From: Stenogyne calaminthoides
Taxonomy: Eukaryota; Streptophyta; Magnoliopsida; Lamiales; Lamiaceae
Length of the DNA stretch: 64,000 nucleotides
Direction: 5' to 3'
Assembly (NCBI GenBank): GCA_037126765.1
Contig: JBBCBC010000025.1
Span: forward strand, 16,176,175 to 16,240,174
Shown here one piece after another: positions 47,061 through 58,653 of the stretch. Position 1 is the first letter of the stretch; each line of letters starts with the position of its first letter. The notes below the pieces were generated by a model. It worked only from the letters and a program-made list of their open reading frames with translations. It did no database searches and was not told the DNA's origin. The position numbers and the translations under genes are program-made.

Positions 47061-49777
47061 ACAATAATGAATTATGGTTGTTTTAATTCAATTCCTCTAA
47101 ATACTAATAGAGAATTTTTTTGCTGATGTGTCGTGTTGAGATTCATTTTAATTATGTGTTGTATCCTAGAACATGTCTATTCAAGTGTCATTATATCATA
47201 TATTAGGTGATATATGATGTGTCAATAGTATCATCAATTTTAGTTATAATACTTAAAGAATTAATGGAAAAAAGGTAAAAAATATTATAAGAATATTTGG
47301 CTAATTTAATGCATCCCCTAAAATCAGCCAATTATTATATCTAATGATTGATTTCCAACTGTCAGTTAATTTCTAAAATTCTCTTTCAACGACCTTTTTT
47401 TTTTTTTTGCGCCGCTTTTCTTCATATTTCTCAGTAGAAACACTTTATCCTCCTCTCTCGAATCTAATACTTTATTTTTGTATATTGTAGATTGGAGTAA
47501 ATATTTAATCTCCATAAAGTATTATCTTGCGTTTATTCTCATTATTTTTTGTTTTATTTTTGTATAGTAATTATTTTATTTAATATTGTTCGTCTGATTT
47601 TTACCCAACTTCTTCTTTCTTCATTTTTTTCTTTTCCGTATTGATCACATGCCCAGTTCAAACATCTAATTTCAGAGGTTTGTTTTTTCTCTAGATTTAA
47701 TGTGTTGCTCGATCTATATCGTGAATTCTCTATTGGCTTGAGAAATCGGGATTATTGTGAATTCTTAGAATCAAGATGTCAATTTCAAAATTTCAGGAAG
47801 AAACCGCCCGAATAATAATTATAATGCTTCAAATTGCTCGAGTATGTTCCCCTAATATAAAATTAGATTCAAAGTTAATACATTAAGAATTATATATAAT
47901 GATTTTACCCTTATATTTTTTGTCAATTAAGTTTCATATCAATATCTTAATTCGACATTGATATAACTTCAACTTTAATAGTTTATGCATGTATGCTCAC
48001 GGGAGTTGATAGAGAACTCCAACCCCTGAAATAATGAAGGTTTTGAGAGATAAACGAGGTATGTCATATTATTTCAGTTGTCCAATCACTGAAAATAAAA
48101 TTACAAACAAGAATTGTTTCACTAGTGTAACCTGACATACCGATGACTACTTTGCTATGATGGCAGGTGAATTGGATGTGGTGTGACCAAAAAAAAAGAA
48201 GAAAGAATTACAATAAATATATAGGATTATGTCTCTTGATTTGTCTTGCATTTTACTCTTACTAGGTGTTTCCAATGTACTTACCACGTTGCATGTAATT
48301 TGTTTATTTAATCATTAGTGTGTTTCGTCAAGTTTTAATGTGTATATATGAATTGCACGTTGTAAGTAACTCTTTTATATGAGTATTGGTGCATGTGTTT
48401 GTTATGTTGTAATGCATGTTGATTCTGTGGAAAAATATTAAATATCTATTAGCGTGGGGAAATTTTATGGGGAGTTGGATGTGTGATTTTTTACGTGATA
48501 GTTAAATGTTAGCAAAATAAATTCGTCCAATTTATAAATTGTTTAATACTCTAATTTCAAGAACACAATATGTAAATATTCAGTTTAATGATGTGCATAT
48601 GATTAATAATGACATTACTTGTCTTACTTATTAGGTATTTATAATTTTTTTTATTGTAATTATATGTTGACGAATATAAGATTGCATCGCTGATGTAGCG
48701 AAAGTTGCATGCAATGGCCTAATCGGACAGTAATGTTTAATGATCCTCTAAGGCGAATGTTTGGGTTATTAGGAAAAAGAAAATGAATGAAAGAAAAATG
48801 GGTCACGATTTTCAGAAGGTTGAACAATAAATGTCTACTGTAATTGATTCAATAAATTCAGAAAAATTATTTTTTGAGACTAATCCCATTGAAAACAATA
48901 AAGTATTGTAAATCAAATTTTGAAACCAAAACATCAATGAAACAATGTAAATTATTCTTTAGCGACCGGCATGGATGAGCGTCACCGAAATTTTCGTCGT
49001 TGGTGAGTCCGAATATAATACATGTTGGGTTGAAAAATTGATAAAAATATTGAATGAAATTGAAAAATGGAAAGACATCAAAATAAAACGGGAAATGAAA
49101 AGGCATAAAAGGATAAAAAAATATAATAAAAATTTATAACAAAATAAATAATAAGATAAAAGGGGTATAACTGATCAAGATAAAAAAGAGCAAGAGTAAA
49201 TGGGTCCAAAAATTATTCCTACACCCTAGCCACTTTTTAATATGTTATAGATATTGTACTCACAATTTTATTAGTAGTATTGTCAAGATACACAGTACTC
49301 TTGCATGACATTATGTTGCAGTAGTAGTTTATATATTGCACACATTTTCAAGATAATTCATTGCCATAATATTTTGAATCTTTATCTTTTATTATTTTTT
49401 TGGTCGAATTTAATGGTGTCATACACCTATAGATTGTTTATCAAAATATAATTTGCATTCAGTAATATATTTGACAAGTTTAACCCAGATAATTCAAAAT
49501 GTATTTTTAATGGATTGACTCAAATTAAAAAATCTTGACTCGATGCACTGTGTTAGCAAAAGGTCACATATTATCTAAATATTTGTTATATATATTTATA
49601 TTTTCTAATTTACATATGTATTGTTGGCGAAATTCTTTTTACATATATACATTAAAATATTACACAATATTTACTATCCAAATACTATTTATCTTTTACA
49701 TAATAAATAAGATTTTACATTCCAAATCATTGAATATTTTGATAAATAATTTTTACTCAAATAAATTTAAAAATATA
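47061..49777. other. AT-rich intergenic DNA, no gene recognised
   Basis: 47620-48200 has pyrimidine tracts and a short frame (MSISKFQEETARIIIIML at about 47776) that look like a decayed transcribed sequence, but I recognise no product. The rest is low-complexity A/T with no definable element ends. Confidence 0.35.
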
Positions 49778-50286
49778 TGGTCCTGTTTGGGTTGTTGGAT
49801 TGACTGGGATAGATCAGGATTATCGGTCTAATCCAAAGTAATCGCCTGTTTGGTTCGCTGGACGATGGCCCAATATACATGTCTAGTCCGAGTACAAAAA
49901 TGTGTTTAATCCATATGTAGATGGACAAGTATATCCTATGTGGTAGGTGAGACATAATCTTTCAAAAATACAATATTACAATGTTGTTCTCATATTTGTA
50001 CTTAAAATGACCAAGTTTATCCCTAGTGAAAGGTATTTATGACATTTTAATGGGTATCCAATTTTAATCCTTCAATCCAAACACAAATATTAATTTTTCA
50101 GTATAGGATTAAAAAATGCAATCCTACAATTCAAACATATATTTTGATTCAAACAATTCAGTCCAATCAATCCAATTTTATACAATCCTATTATTACTAA
50201 TCAATCCAGTCATGTGATCCAATTAATCCAATTTTACACAATCCTATTATTACTTATTAATCCAGTCATGTGAACCAAACGGGGCC
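49778..50286. mobile_element. MITE-like element with 'gtttgg' ends
   Basis: The left side has 'ggtcctgtttgggttgttgg' and a second 'cgcctgtttggttcgctgg'. The right end 'tcatgtgaaccaaacggggcc' mirrors it. Inner phrases 'attaatccagtcatgtga' repeat. This is the look of a Harbinger or hAT MITE; a related fragment is at 50413-50625 ('gtgtgaagcaaatggggc'). Confidence 0.55.
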
Positions 50287-50977
50287 TATGTGTATTACTT
50301 TTTTATGATTATAATAATAACTGATATAATTTTACAAATATGATTTAAGTAAATATATTAATAATATATAAATATGAATATATTTAATATTTAAATTTAA
50401 GTCATGTGTAACACACGGGGTCTATACTAATTTAAGGATATTTATGACATTTCAATAGGTATCCCACTTAATCCTTCGATCAAAACACAAATGTTAATTT
50501 TTCATGATAAAAATGATGCAATCATGCATTCCAAATATATATCTTAATCCAAATAATTAAGTCAAATCCTACCCAATCCCATCACAATTAATCTATTCAG
50601 TCGTGTGAAGCAAATGGGGCATAATTTTTTAGCACATGATAAAGAAAACACAATCCTACTATCCAAATATATATCTTTATCCAAATAATCCAGTCAAATC
50701 AATATAATCTTATTCAAGTATATCACTCAACTAGTCCATCCAAAACTAAGAGGAGTGGGTCTTAAATCACACAACTAGTCCATCCAAAACTAAAAGGGGT
50801 GGGTCTTCGATGCACCGTGCATTTCATAATACATTTAGAAAATTTGTTAATACTTGCACTAAAATATTCAACTTGTGTTTGTAAAACACAATTACACGTT
50901 TGAACATAATAAATCATAAATTTAATATAATGAATTGCAAAATTTTAAAATGCATTGTGTAATGCATGATACATTTA

Positions 50978-52614
50978 GGGTGTGATTGGTATGTTGGAAT
51001 ACATAGGGAATGAAATGATCATTCCTTAATCTATTCCAAATACATTTATTGGTATGTATTTTTGGAAGGAATCATAATTCCATTAGGAATTGTCATTCCC
51101 AAAATTAAAGAGATTGTGATTCCTTACATATCTCATGGGTTTATGTATTACACATTTTGAGTAATGAAATTTTTTTCCGCAAAAAATATTATCATTCATT
51201 TCAATATATTACCTTCTACCCAACAACAACAATAATAATTAAATAATAATATTATTTTATTAAAAAATTTATTTAATAAAAAATAATAATAACCAACTCC
51301 AATAATAATAATAATCATATTAAATATAATAATATTAAAATATATAAATAATATAATTTTTTTAATAATAATACTATATCTCGAAAAATATAAATTAAAG
51401 CGAATTCTTAATAATATTTTAATAAAAATAAAATAAAAATATTATTATTTAATAATATACTATTAATAATAAAAAATATTAAAAAAATATAACATTATTA
51501 GTAACTTATACTTTCAACAATAATTAAAAACATATTAATATACATAAATATTTTTACTAAAATTATGTATTATTATAATAAACCAAGGGTGCAGAAATCG
51601 AAAATCGGTAGGCGGACGGTTTTTGGCCGCCTAGCGCCTAGGCCGCCTAGATCCGAATTTTTTTTTTTGTTGATTTTTTCAGCCCAATATGAAGAATGGC
51701 CCAATGAAAACCAAGTCACCCTCAAAAGCCCATCCCATTTTCTTAATATTCACGTTGTTTTCAAACTCCAAAGTCCAAATCACGCTAACCTCCAAATCTA
51801 CAAATCCCCAATCTTCACACCAAAACATCTCCACGGCTCCAACCTCCTCCAATACCAATACTCTGCAAATGAAAAAAAAAATACCTGGGGGCGTCGCGCA
51901 GTGGGTAGGCTTCAGACGGCGAGCGGTGGGCTTTGGGCAGCGAACGACAAGCGGTGGGCTTTGGGCTGCGAACGACGAGAAGCAGGCTTTGAGCGGCGGA
52001 CTCGAACGCCGAGCGGTGGGCTTTGGGCGGTGAGAAGCGATCTTGAGCGGCAGACTTCGAGTAGCGGATTTTGGGCGTGAGTTATTATTGTCTTTATGCT
52101 CAATTTGAATCTGTGTTAGGTTTAGGGTTATAAATTTATAATTATTTTTCATTTTTTAATTACCGCCTAGCGCCGCGTAGCACCGCCTAGGCTGTGCCTG
52201 GCACGGGAACCGCATAGAATGACCGAGTAGGCTGAAATCAGGGTGGCTGGCAGCCGCCTAGCGATTAGGCGGCCGCCTAGGCCGAGTTCTGCACCCATGT
52301 AATAAACACAATAATAATATTATTTTTGTAATTATAAAAAAATATTATTTTAAAAAATACTACATATTAAAAAGCTAAAATTAATAATATATTAAAAAAA
52401 TATATATACTAATCAATAATCAATAATAATATTAATATTAAAGTATAATTAATAATAATAATTTTAGAACAGATTCACCAATACTTATATTTTATTTATA
52501 GGTTATACTAATCATAAGAATGATCATTCCTATATCATTTCATTCAGGTCTTCATTCCATTCATTAATCAATTTCATTCAACCACAATTATATTCAATCA
52601 TATCAATCATGCCC
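50978..52614. mobile_element. PIF/Harbinger-type element interrupted by a hAT element
   Basis: GGGTGTGATTGGTATGTTGG at the left is mirrored by the right end, whose complement reads GGGCATGATTGATATGATTG. It is flanked by the 3-bp duplication TTA (50975-50977 and 52615-52617). Without the hAT insert it is about 913 bp of almost pure A/T in the middle. No transposase. Confidence 0.7.
51584..52299. mobile_element. Non-autonomous hAT element
   Basis: It starts CAAGGGTGCAGAA and its right end, complemented, reads CATGGGTGCAGAA. Flanks are an exact 8-bp duplication TAATAAAC (51576-51583 and 52300-52307). Subterminal regions hold 'gccgcctag' palindromes. The middle holds a 3-unit repeat 'agcggtgggctttgggc' (51921-52030) which keeps frames open on both strands; none looks like a gene. 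716 bp. Confidence 0.85.
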
Positions 52615-52834
52615 TTAATGGATACGGGACATAACCGACTAAAAGGCCTAAATTAGACGTAGCAAAATAAACCAAGGTGAAATCTTTGATACATACACAC
52701 ATGCCTCGCCCCAGGTCGAGAACAAAGCCGAGTGTTTCGTGCTAAAAGTTGATCAACAGATAATGATTCCACCACGTATATGCTATAGTTTGTATCTATG
52801 AACAGGCGGACTACCTTGGGCCGCAGGTTTCCAT

Positions 52835-53235
52835 AAGATCAACCCTCAAAATTCAGTTATGGCGAGTTGAATTAATGGCTATCATAGATGGTGTATCATA
52901 CGGTTGAAACGTAATAAAGGACCCATCATGATTTTTTTTTAGGACTCAATCGATGCAAAGAAAAGCGATTACAACTGACTCTATTTACAAAGGCTATGAA
53001 GAAAAACTGATTGAGAGGGCACGCACCCTAATCAAGAACACCTCAGTGAAAGGTGTTTGGTTTTGTCCACGGTCTCATAATTCAGTGGCGCACAATTTAG
53101 CAAAGCTGACTACTAAATCTCTCCTCCCTCAAACTTAGGATGGCGATGATATTCCTAGACACATTATGTCTCTTGCTCAAGATCCACACATCCTGTAATC
53201 TTGTTTTGAGCTCCTAAAAAAAATAAAAAATCACA
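52835..53235 (+). pseudogene. LINE RNase H fragment (5'-truncated copy)
   Basis: Frames read VELMAIIDGVSYG, then FSDSIDAKK-like and KAITTDSIYKGYEEKLIERA, then CPRSHNSVAHNLAKL. These are the RNase H end of plant L1-type ORF2 (or a related RVT_3 domain), with the His-Asn-Ala segment HNSVAHNLAK. In-frame stops and a T-run break it. The run 'aaaaaaaataaaaaa' after 53216 looks like the A-rich LINE tail. It ends about 180 bp upstream of the SHMT start. Confidence 0.65.
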
Positions 53236-53416
53236 TGTCCTATGATGCCACCAACCTCCACGGCTCCACCTACAAAATGAAAAATTAGGAAAAAAAAAAA
53301 GCCATCCCAACAACCCCAAGGGCATTATCGTCATTTAAACCACCATGAATCCCTCATAAATGCCACCCCATCATCCCACCTCTTCTCTGGCCTTCTCTCA
53401 CTCTCTCTACCCAAAA

Positions 53417-54094
53417 ATGGATCCAGTTTCAGAGTGGGGCAACACCTCCCTCGCCGCCGTCGACCCCGACATCCACGACCTAATCGAGAAGGAGAAGCGG
53501 CGCCAATGCCGCGGGATCGAGCTCATCGCCTCCGAGAACTTCACCTCCTTCGCCGTAATCGAAGCCCTAGGCAGCGCCCTAACCAACAAGTACTCCGAGG
53601 GAATCCCCGGCAACCGCTACTACGGCGGCAACGAGTTCATCGACGAGATCGAGAATCTCACGCGCTCACGCGCTCTCCAGGCCTACCGCCTCGACCCTAC
53701 CAAATGGGGCGTCAATGTCCAGCCCTACAGCGGCTCTCCGGCCAATTTCGCCGCCTACACGGCGGTTCTCAACCCGCACGACCGCATCATGGGCCTCGAT
53801 TTGCCCTCCGGCGGACATCTCACGCACGGGTACTATACCTCCGGCGGGAAGAAGATTAGCGCGACCTCGATTTACTTCGAGAGCTTGCCGTATAAGGTGG
53901 ATTCGAAGACGGGGTATATTGATTACGATAAGTTGGAGGAGAAGGCGTTGGATTTTAGGCCTAAGTTGATTATTTGTGGAGGGAGTGCTTACCCTAGGGA
54001 TTGGGATTATAAGAGGTTTAAGGAAGTTGCGGATAAGGTTGGAGCGCTGTTGCTTTGTGATATGGCGCATATTAGTGGTCTTGTTGCTGCTCAG
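53417..54094 (+). CDS. SHMT: Cytosolic serine hydroxymethyltransferase, exon 1 (partial gene)
   Basis: PLP enzyme interconverting serine plus tetrahydrofolate with glycine plus methylene-tetrahydrofolate. 226 codons match the N-terminal half of plant cytosolic SHMT (SHM4 type, about 470 residues): MDPVSEWGNTSLAAVDPDI, RRQCRGIELIASENFTS, NRYYGGNEFIDEIE, NVQPYSGSPANFAAYTA, GLDLPSGGHLTHGYYTSGGK, CGGSAYPRDWDY and CDMAHISGLVAAQ. There is no transit peptide, so it is cytosolic. I chose the ATG at 53417 because relatives start there; an in-frame ATG at 53360 would add 19 odd residues. The exon ends CAG|GTATGA. The PLP lysine motif (TTTHKS in relatives) lies in later exons, which are not found before or after the gap. 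The frame is intact. The first 460 bp are GC-rich, the last 200 bp are not. Confidence 0.95.
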
Positions 54095-54727
54095 GTATGA
54101 TTTTCGTGATTTGCCAATTGTGGGAAATGGGTGTAATCCTTTTAACTTTTTTGCATGTTAGGCAGGCTAATGATAGTTATGGATTTAACTAAGTGTGATC
54201 TGGGCTTTTCTGTTGATTTTGTTTTTCCATTTTGCTGCATGCGTTGATTCAGTTGGGATGCAAATTGTTTTTTTGTTAAGGCGGATATGGATCTGGTTAT
54301 TATGTATCTTTGTTTGGAGTGAGATCTGATATGTTTGTTGATTTCAAGGCCAAGATTTCTCTTTACTATTTTAAATATCACGTGGGTCGTGGGGTCTGAT
54401 TTTGCTACCGACATTTGCTTCGTGGTTGGTAATTATGTTTAAGTTTTCACCAATTGGCTAGATTCAAAATTTAATAATGTGAATTAGCCGATTTCTGCTA
54501 GTTAGCATCTTGCTTCTAAAGATACCCTTCTGCTCTCCGGATCTGATATTCCTGTTGGTATAAATAAAGGATCAGAATACTTCATTCATATACATCTTGA
54601 TATTGATTTAATATCTTATCAAATCTTGATTCTTTGAAGGGTGTCTTGTTCGAACAGAAGAAAAAAAGGGATTTTTCGAAACTTGCATTGTGGTTATTTA
54701 GAATTTTGCTTCTAAGGATACCCTTCT
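54095..54727 (+). other. SHMT intron 1, left part
   Basis: Begins GTATGATTTTCG and is T-rich, as plant introns are. The 20 bases 'gcttctaaagatacccttct' at 54511-54530 recur with one change (agg for aag) at 54708-54727, exactly at the edge of the gap. Confidence 0.75.
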
Positions 54728-55227
54728 NNNNNNNNNNNNNNNNNNNNNNNNNNNNNNNNNNNNNNNNNNNNNNNNNNNNNNNNNNNNNNNNNNNNNNNNN
54801 NNNNNNNNNNNNNNNNNNNNNNNNNNNNNNNNNNNNNNNNNNNNNNNNNNNNNNNNNNNNNNNNNNNNNNNNNNNNNNNNNNNNNNNNNNNNNNNNNNNN
54901 NNNNNNNNNNNNNNNNNNNNNNNNNNNNNNNNNNNNNNNNNNNNNNNNNNNNNNNNNNNNNNNNNNNNNNNNNNNNNNNNNNNNNNNNNNNNNNNNNNNN
55001 NNNNNNNNNNNNNNNNNNNNNNNNNNNNNNNNNNNNNNNNNNNNNNNNNNNNNNNNNNNNNNNNNNNNNNNNNNNNNNNNNNNNNNNNNNNNNNNNNNNN
55101 NNNNNNNNNNNNNNNNNNNNNNNNNNNNNNNNNNNNNNNNNNNNNNNNNNNNNNNNNNNNNNNNNNNNNNNNNNNNNNNNNNNNNNNNNNNNNNNNNNNN
55201 NNNNNNNNNNNNNNNNNNNNNNNNNNN
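54728..55227. other. Assembly gap (500 N)
   Basis: A run of exactly 500 N, which normally marks a scaffold join of unknown true size. Confidence 0.99.
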
Positions 55228-55538
55228 CTCATTATCCTCTATCCCACGGCGTTACAATGAGGAGACAATTTATAATACCAATTGTGCTGAAGCCCTAAAA
55301 GCCCTAAACCAATGTGGCATTAAGTCCACTAATAATACTAACACTAAGTAATGTCCACAATAATAGGATATTTACAACAATATTTAGCTAATAAAACTTA
55401 TAAATTGTTTGATTCTGAGTGAAAATTGGATGATTTTATTCCTTATTTGAATCATATTTCTTTTTATATAACTTCATAATTTTATTATCTAATTGGTCTA
55501 GCTACACTTGATTTGGAGAAGTTACGTGTTGGTTAAGT
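55228..55538. other. Intergenic or intron DNA right of the gap
   Basis: No SHMT exon is recognisable. 'gccctaaaagccctaaacc' near 55291 is a short direct repeat. Nothing else is seen. Confidence 0.4.
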
Positions 55539-55753
55539 TATGTATGCATCCAGGTGCACTGTGCACTCATAATGCATTTTAGAATTATGTAATTTGTTAT
55601 ATTGAAAGATGCAATTTGTTTACATTAAACCGTGCAACTATTTTTCCATAAAAATAGTTGCACGGTTTAATGTAAACAAATTGCATCTTTCAGTATAACA
55701 ATTTGCATGGTTTTAAAATGCACTATAAGTACACGGTGCACCTGGATACATAT
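55539..55753. mobile_element. Foldback MITE with a perfect 42-bp inner palindrome
   Basis: The outer arms 'tatgtatgcatccaggtgcac' and 'gtgcacctggatacata' are imperfect. The inner arms at about 55603-55644 and 55649-55690 are exact reverse complements around a four-base loop. A single-stranded copy would form a long hairpin. Relatives are at 10556-10770, 12335-12505 and 50800-50975. Confidence 0.8.
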
Positions 55754-56972
55754 GAGACTCACTCTTACGTGTTTTGTTAATTTTAGAGGAAAAATTAAGA
55801 TTTTGAAGGAGTTCATATACCTAATATTTGGTGAAATCAAATCAATCCCAACCAAACTCCACCTTCCTTCCTCAATTTTCTTCCCCCATTTTCCAAATGC
55901 TTCCTTTTCAATATAGGGGATTTGATTTTTTTTCATTCACTATTCTTCCTCCATTTTACAATTGCTTCCTTTTTAATACAGGGGATTTGAATTTTTTTCA
56001 TTCACTATAGGGAATTTTTTCAATGTAGGGGGTTTGTATTTTTCTATGTAGGAGGTTTGAATTTTTATAATATCCCATTCACTATGCAAAAATTTACATA
56101 TTTTAGTCTACAATTAAAAAATGTACATATCTTCATCTTTTTCGACATGCACATATGCACAAATACATGAACATATGCCCGAATACATAAACATATGCAT
56201 ATAAATCGGGAAAAAAAAACCCAGAATCACAACAGAACATCTACATCTTCATCCACCATCTTTTTCCACTAAGTAAACCCATAAACTCCAGACAAAAAAT
56301 TACCTATGCATATTTTACATGCACATATGCACAACTACATGAACATATGCATACTTTACATGTATGTATGCATAATGTCTTGAATCTATGCGTGAATTAT
56401 TTGGAAAAAAAACTCAGAGAACCATCATCTTCATCTACATCTTCTTTTATCATCTTTATCTTCTTCACCAATCTTCTTCCACTAATAGTAAAACCAGAAA
56501 ATTCAAATTTTCAGCAGACAGATCCAATTTCGAATTGCAAAGGATGAAGGATCTGCATAATTTTAAAATTAAAGGAATCACTTTTCGAATCCAATCACAA
56601 CATAAATGAATTTTAGTAGTTCAATCCAACCACAACATAAATGATTTTAGAATGTTCACTTTTCTTACAGATTTGTAAATTCATGGCTATTTGAAGAATA
56701 ATCACTTTTTCGTACACATCTATGCAAATCTGTAAAACTCTCAAATTGATTTTAGAATGTTCACTTTTCGTACAGATTTGTAAATCCATGGCTATTTGAA
56801 GAATAATCACTTTTTCGTACATATCTATGCAAATCTGTAAGGGTATGTTCATTTCGGGCTTATAGTGGACGTGGAAAATTTAGACTTTGAAGCCCTAGGA
56901 TTTCAAAATCTTAATGAATAGTTGAGATGTATGTTTGTATAGGATTTTATAGAAAAAAATGAGGGAAAAGAT
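55754..56972. repeat. AT-rich DNA with short tandem duplications
   Basis: Repeated words occur at 55905-56060 ('ggggatttgaatttttttca'), 56120-56370 ('catgcacatatgcacaa', 'catgaacatatgc') and 56640-56845, where a segment of about 108 bp is duplicated in tandem ('ttagaatgttcacttttc' ... 'gcaaatctgtaa'). No gene. Confidence 0.6.
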
Positions 56973-56989
56973 CACTACAAAAAGACGGT

Positions 56990-57415
56990 GTTTTACGATG
57001 GATTTAGTGACGGTTTTAACCGTCGCAACAAGGATTTTCGACGGTTTTAGCGACCGTGTATCATCCGTCTGGAAAATGAGGGTCGCTAACATGTAGGGAC
57101 GGTTTTCATAGTCCGTCGCTAGGTAGCGACGGCTATTTTCCATTGCACAAAATATCGACGGCTATATTCCGTCGCAACATAGCGACAAATTTGTCGATGG
57201 TTATGTGGGTCTGGGCACGGGTCTGAAAATTCGTCGCTAAACCGTCGATATATTGTCGACAGTTATGATGTCATAATACCGTCATTAACAGCGACGTTTC
57301 TCCGTCAGTATGAGCGACGGATATTTCCGTCGACATTTGTGACGGTTATCACCGTCGGTATTAGCGACGGTGAAAGGTGTCGCTAACGCCGTCACTATAT
57401 CCGTCGCTAAATCGT
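56990..57415. repeat. CACTA subterminal repeats
   Basis: About twenty short copies of 'cgacggt' or its complement 'accgtcg' in both directions. In En/Spm elements such repeats bind the element's regulatory protein. 57420-57620 beyond is GC-rich and looks like further element sequence. Confidence 0.8.
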
Positions 57416-57744
57416 GAATTAAAAAAAAATGGCTCACTGTGGTTCGAACCCGAGCCCGGGGAGCGCCCGGGTGGGAACCGAACCACCCGATCCACGAACC
57501 ATCTCGAACCCAACCACCAAGCATCTCATATATAAGCTACCAAGCCTCCCAATTAAATTAGGCATTTATTCACTCCCATGGGGACCGAACACGGGACCTT
57601 GGGCTCCCAGCTTCAACTTTTGCCTTTTGTTTAGCATTGAGCTTCAAGTTATGGAGATACCTATAGATATATAATAAAAAAATGGATAAGAGTTAAACAT
57701 AAATATATATATTTGTATAAATAGATTGTTCAGTGAAGGTTTAC

Positions 57745-58640
57745 CTCTCACATGGATACATCCACCTGTATTGCACTGGACCAACAATTTTGGCTTCATA
57801 TGCTAAGTGCACAGGTAGTGCTCTATCGAATCAAAGAAGCTGGGAGGAAAAATGCGCTCCAATTTGCATAAAATAACTGGAATGTCTTTCTCCAAACGGA
57901 CCATGCCGTCCCACGTAATCATTGTAGACGTTAAATCTTTGAAGAATAGACTCAATTCAGTTACAGCCCTCCAGATACTGTTCGATAGGAATTCCCGGAA
58001 TGCGAGGGGCAACAATCGTTGCATAAACATGTGACAATCGTGGCTTTTCATCAGACACCTTCCTGTTTGATGTGTTTACACAACGACTCAAATTGGAAAC
58101 ATAGTCATCTGGAAATCTCAGCTCTTCAATCCAATTACACAACGCCACTTTCTGTTTCTTATCAAGTGTGTAATTGGCTTGGGGATATCTTCCCGTACCC
58201 TCATCCCTCTTCAAGTGATCACGTTTGTATATCTCGTTCAACTCATCATGCGATTTTGCAGTGTCTTTTGTCTTGCCCTCTGTGTTCATAATTGTGTGAA
58301 ACAAGTTATCGAACACATTCTTTTCGATGTGCATCACATCTAAGTTGTGTCGAATCAAAAGTGAGCTCCAGTAGGGCAAATCCCAGAAAGTGCTCTTCTT
58401 CTTCCAACCACCCAGTACCATTTTATTATGCTCCTCAACATGCTCTTCTGTTGTTTTCCTCAATCCCTTCTGAGTAATTTGATTTAACAACCTTTTTACC
58501 TACATGAATGCAAAGAGTTACAAGTTAATTAATTTATCGTATGTAGAAAGAAATATATTAATTCATTTAAAACAACTAATATAAAAATACCTGATCTCTT
58601 TTTCAAGCCGTTTTTTGTAACGACTTTTTTCTTGATAAAG
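57745..58640 (-). pseudogene. TNP2-type CACTA transposase, middle segment, inverted
   Basis: Exon 58591-58640, intron 58500-58590 (GTATTT...TGTAG), exon 57745-58499. The large frame contains GLRKTTEEHVEEHNKMVLGG, then WDLPYWSSLLIRHNLDVMHI, EKNVFDNLFHTIMNTEGKTK, IPGIPIEQYLEGC, then ERIFPPSFFDSIEH. The same region continues one frame away (AYEAKIVGPVQYRWMYPCER) after a one-base deletion near 57810. These are transposase_21 and DUF4218 signatures. The segment is the one missing between the two plus-strand pieces at 58654-58768 and 58772-59041. Confidence 0.8.
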
Positions 58641-58653
58641 TCCTGAGTACTCC

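Noticed and set aside
51679..52152. Long frames on both strands within the hAT element
   Set aside because: Created by a GC-rich tandem repeat in the element; no domain is recognisable.
53360..53416. Upstream in-frame ATG as the SHMT start
   Set aside because: Plant cytosolic SHMT proteins begin at the MDPVS-like position; the extra 19 residues read like a pyrimidine-rich leader translated in frame.
57425..57490. 'ggttcgaaccc' motif resembling a tRNA B box
   Set aside because: No cloverleaf arms or A box at the right distance; it lies in CACTA element sequence.
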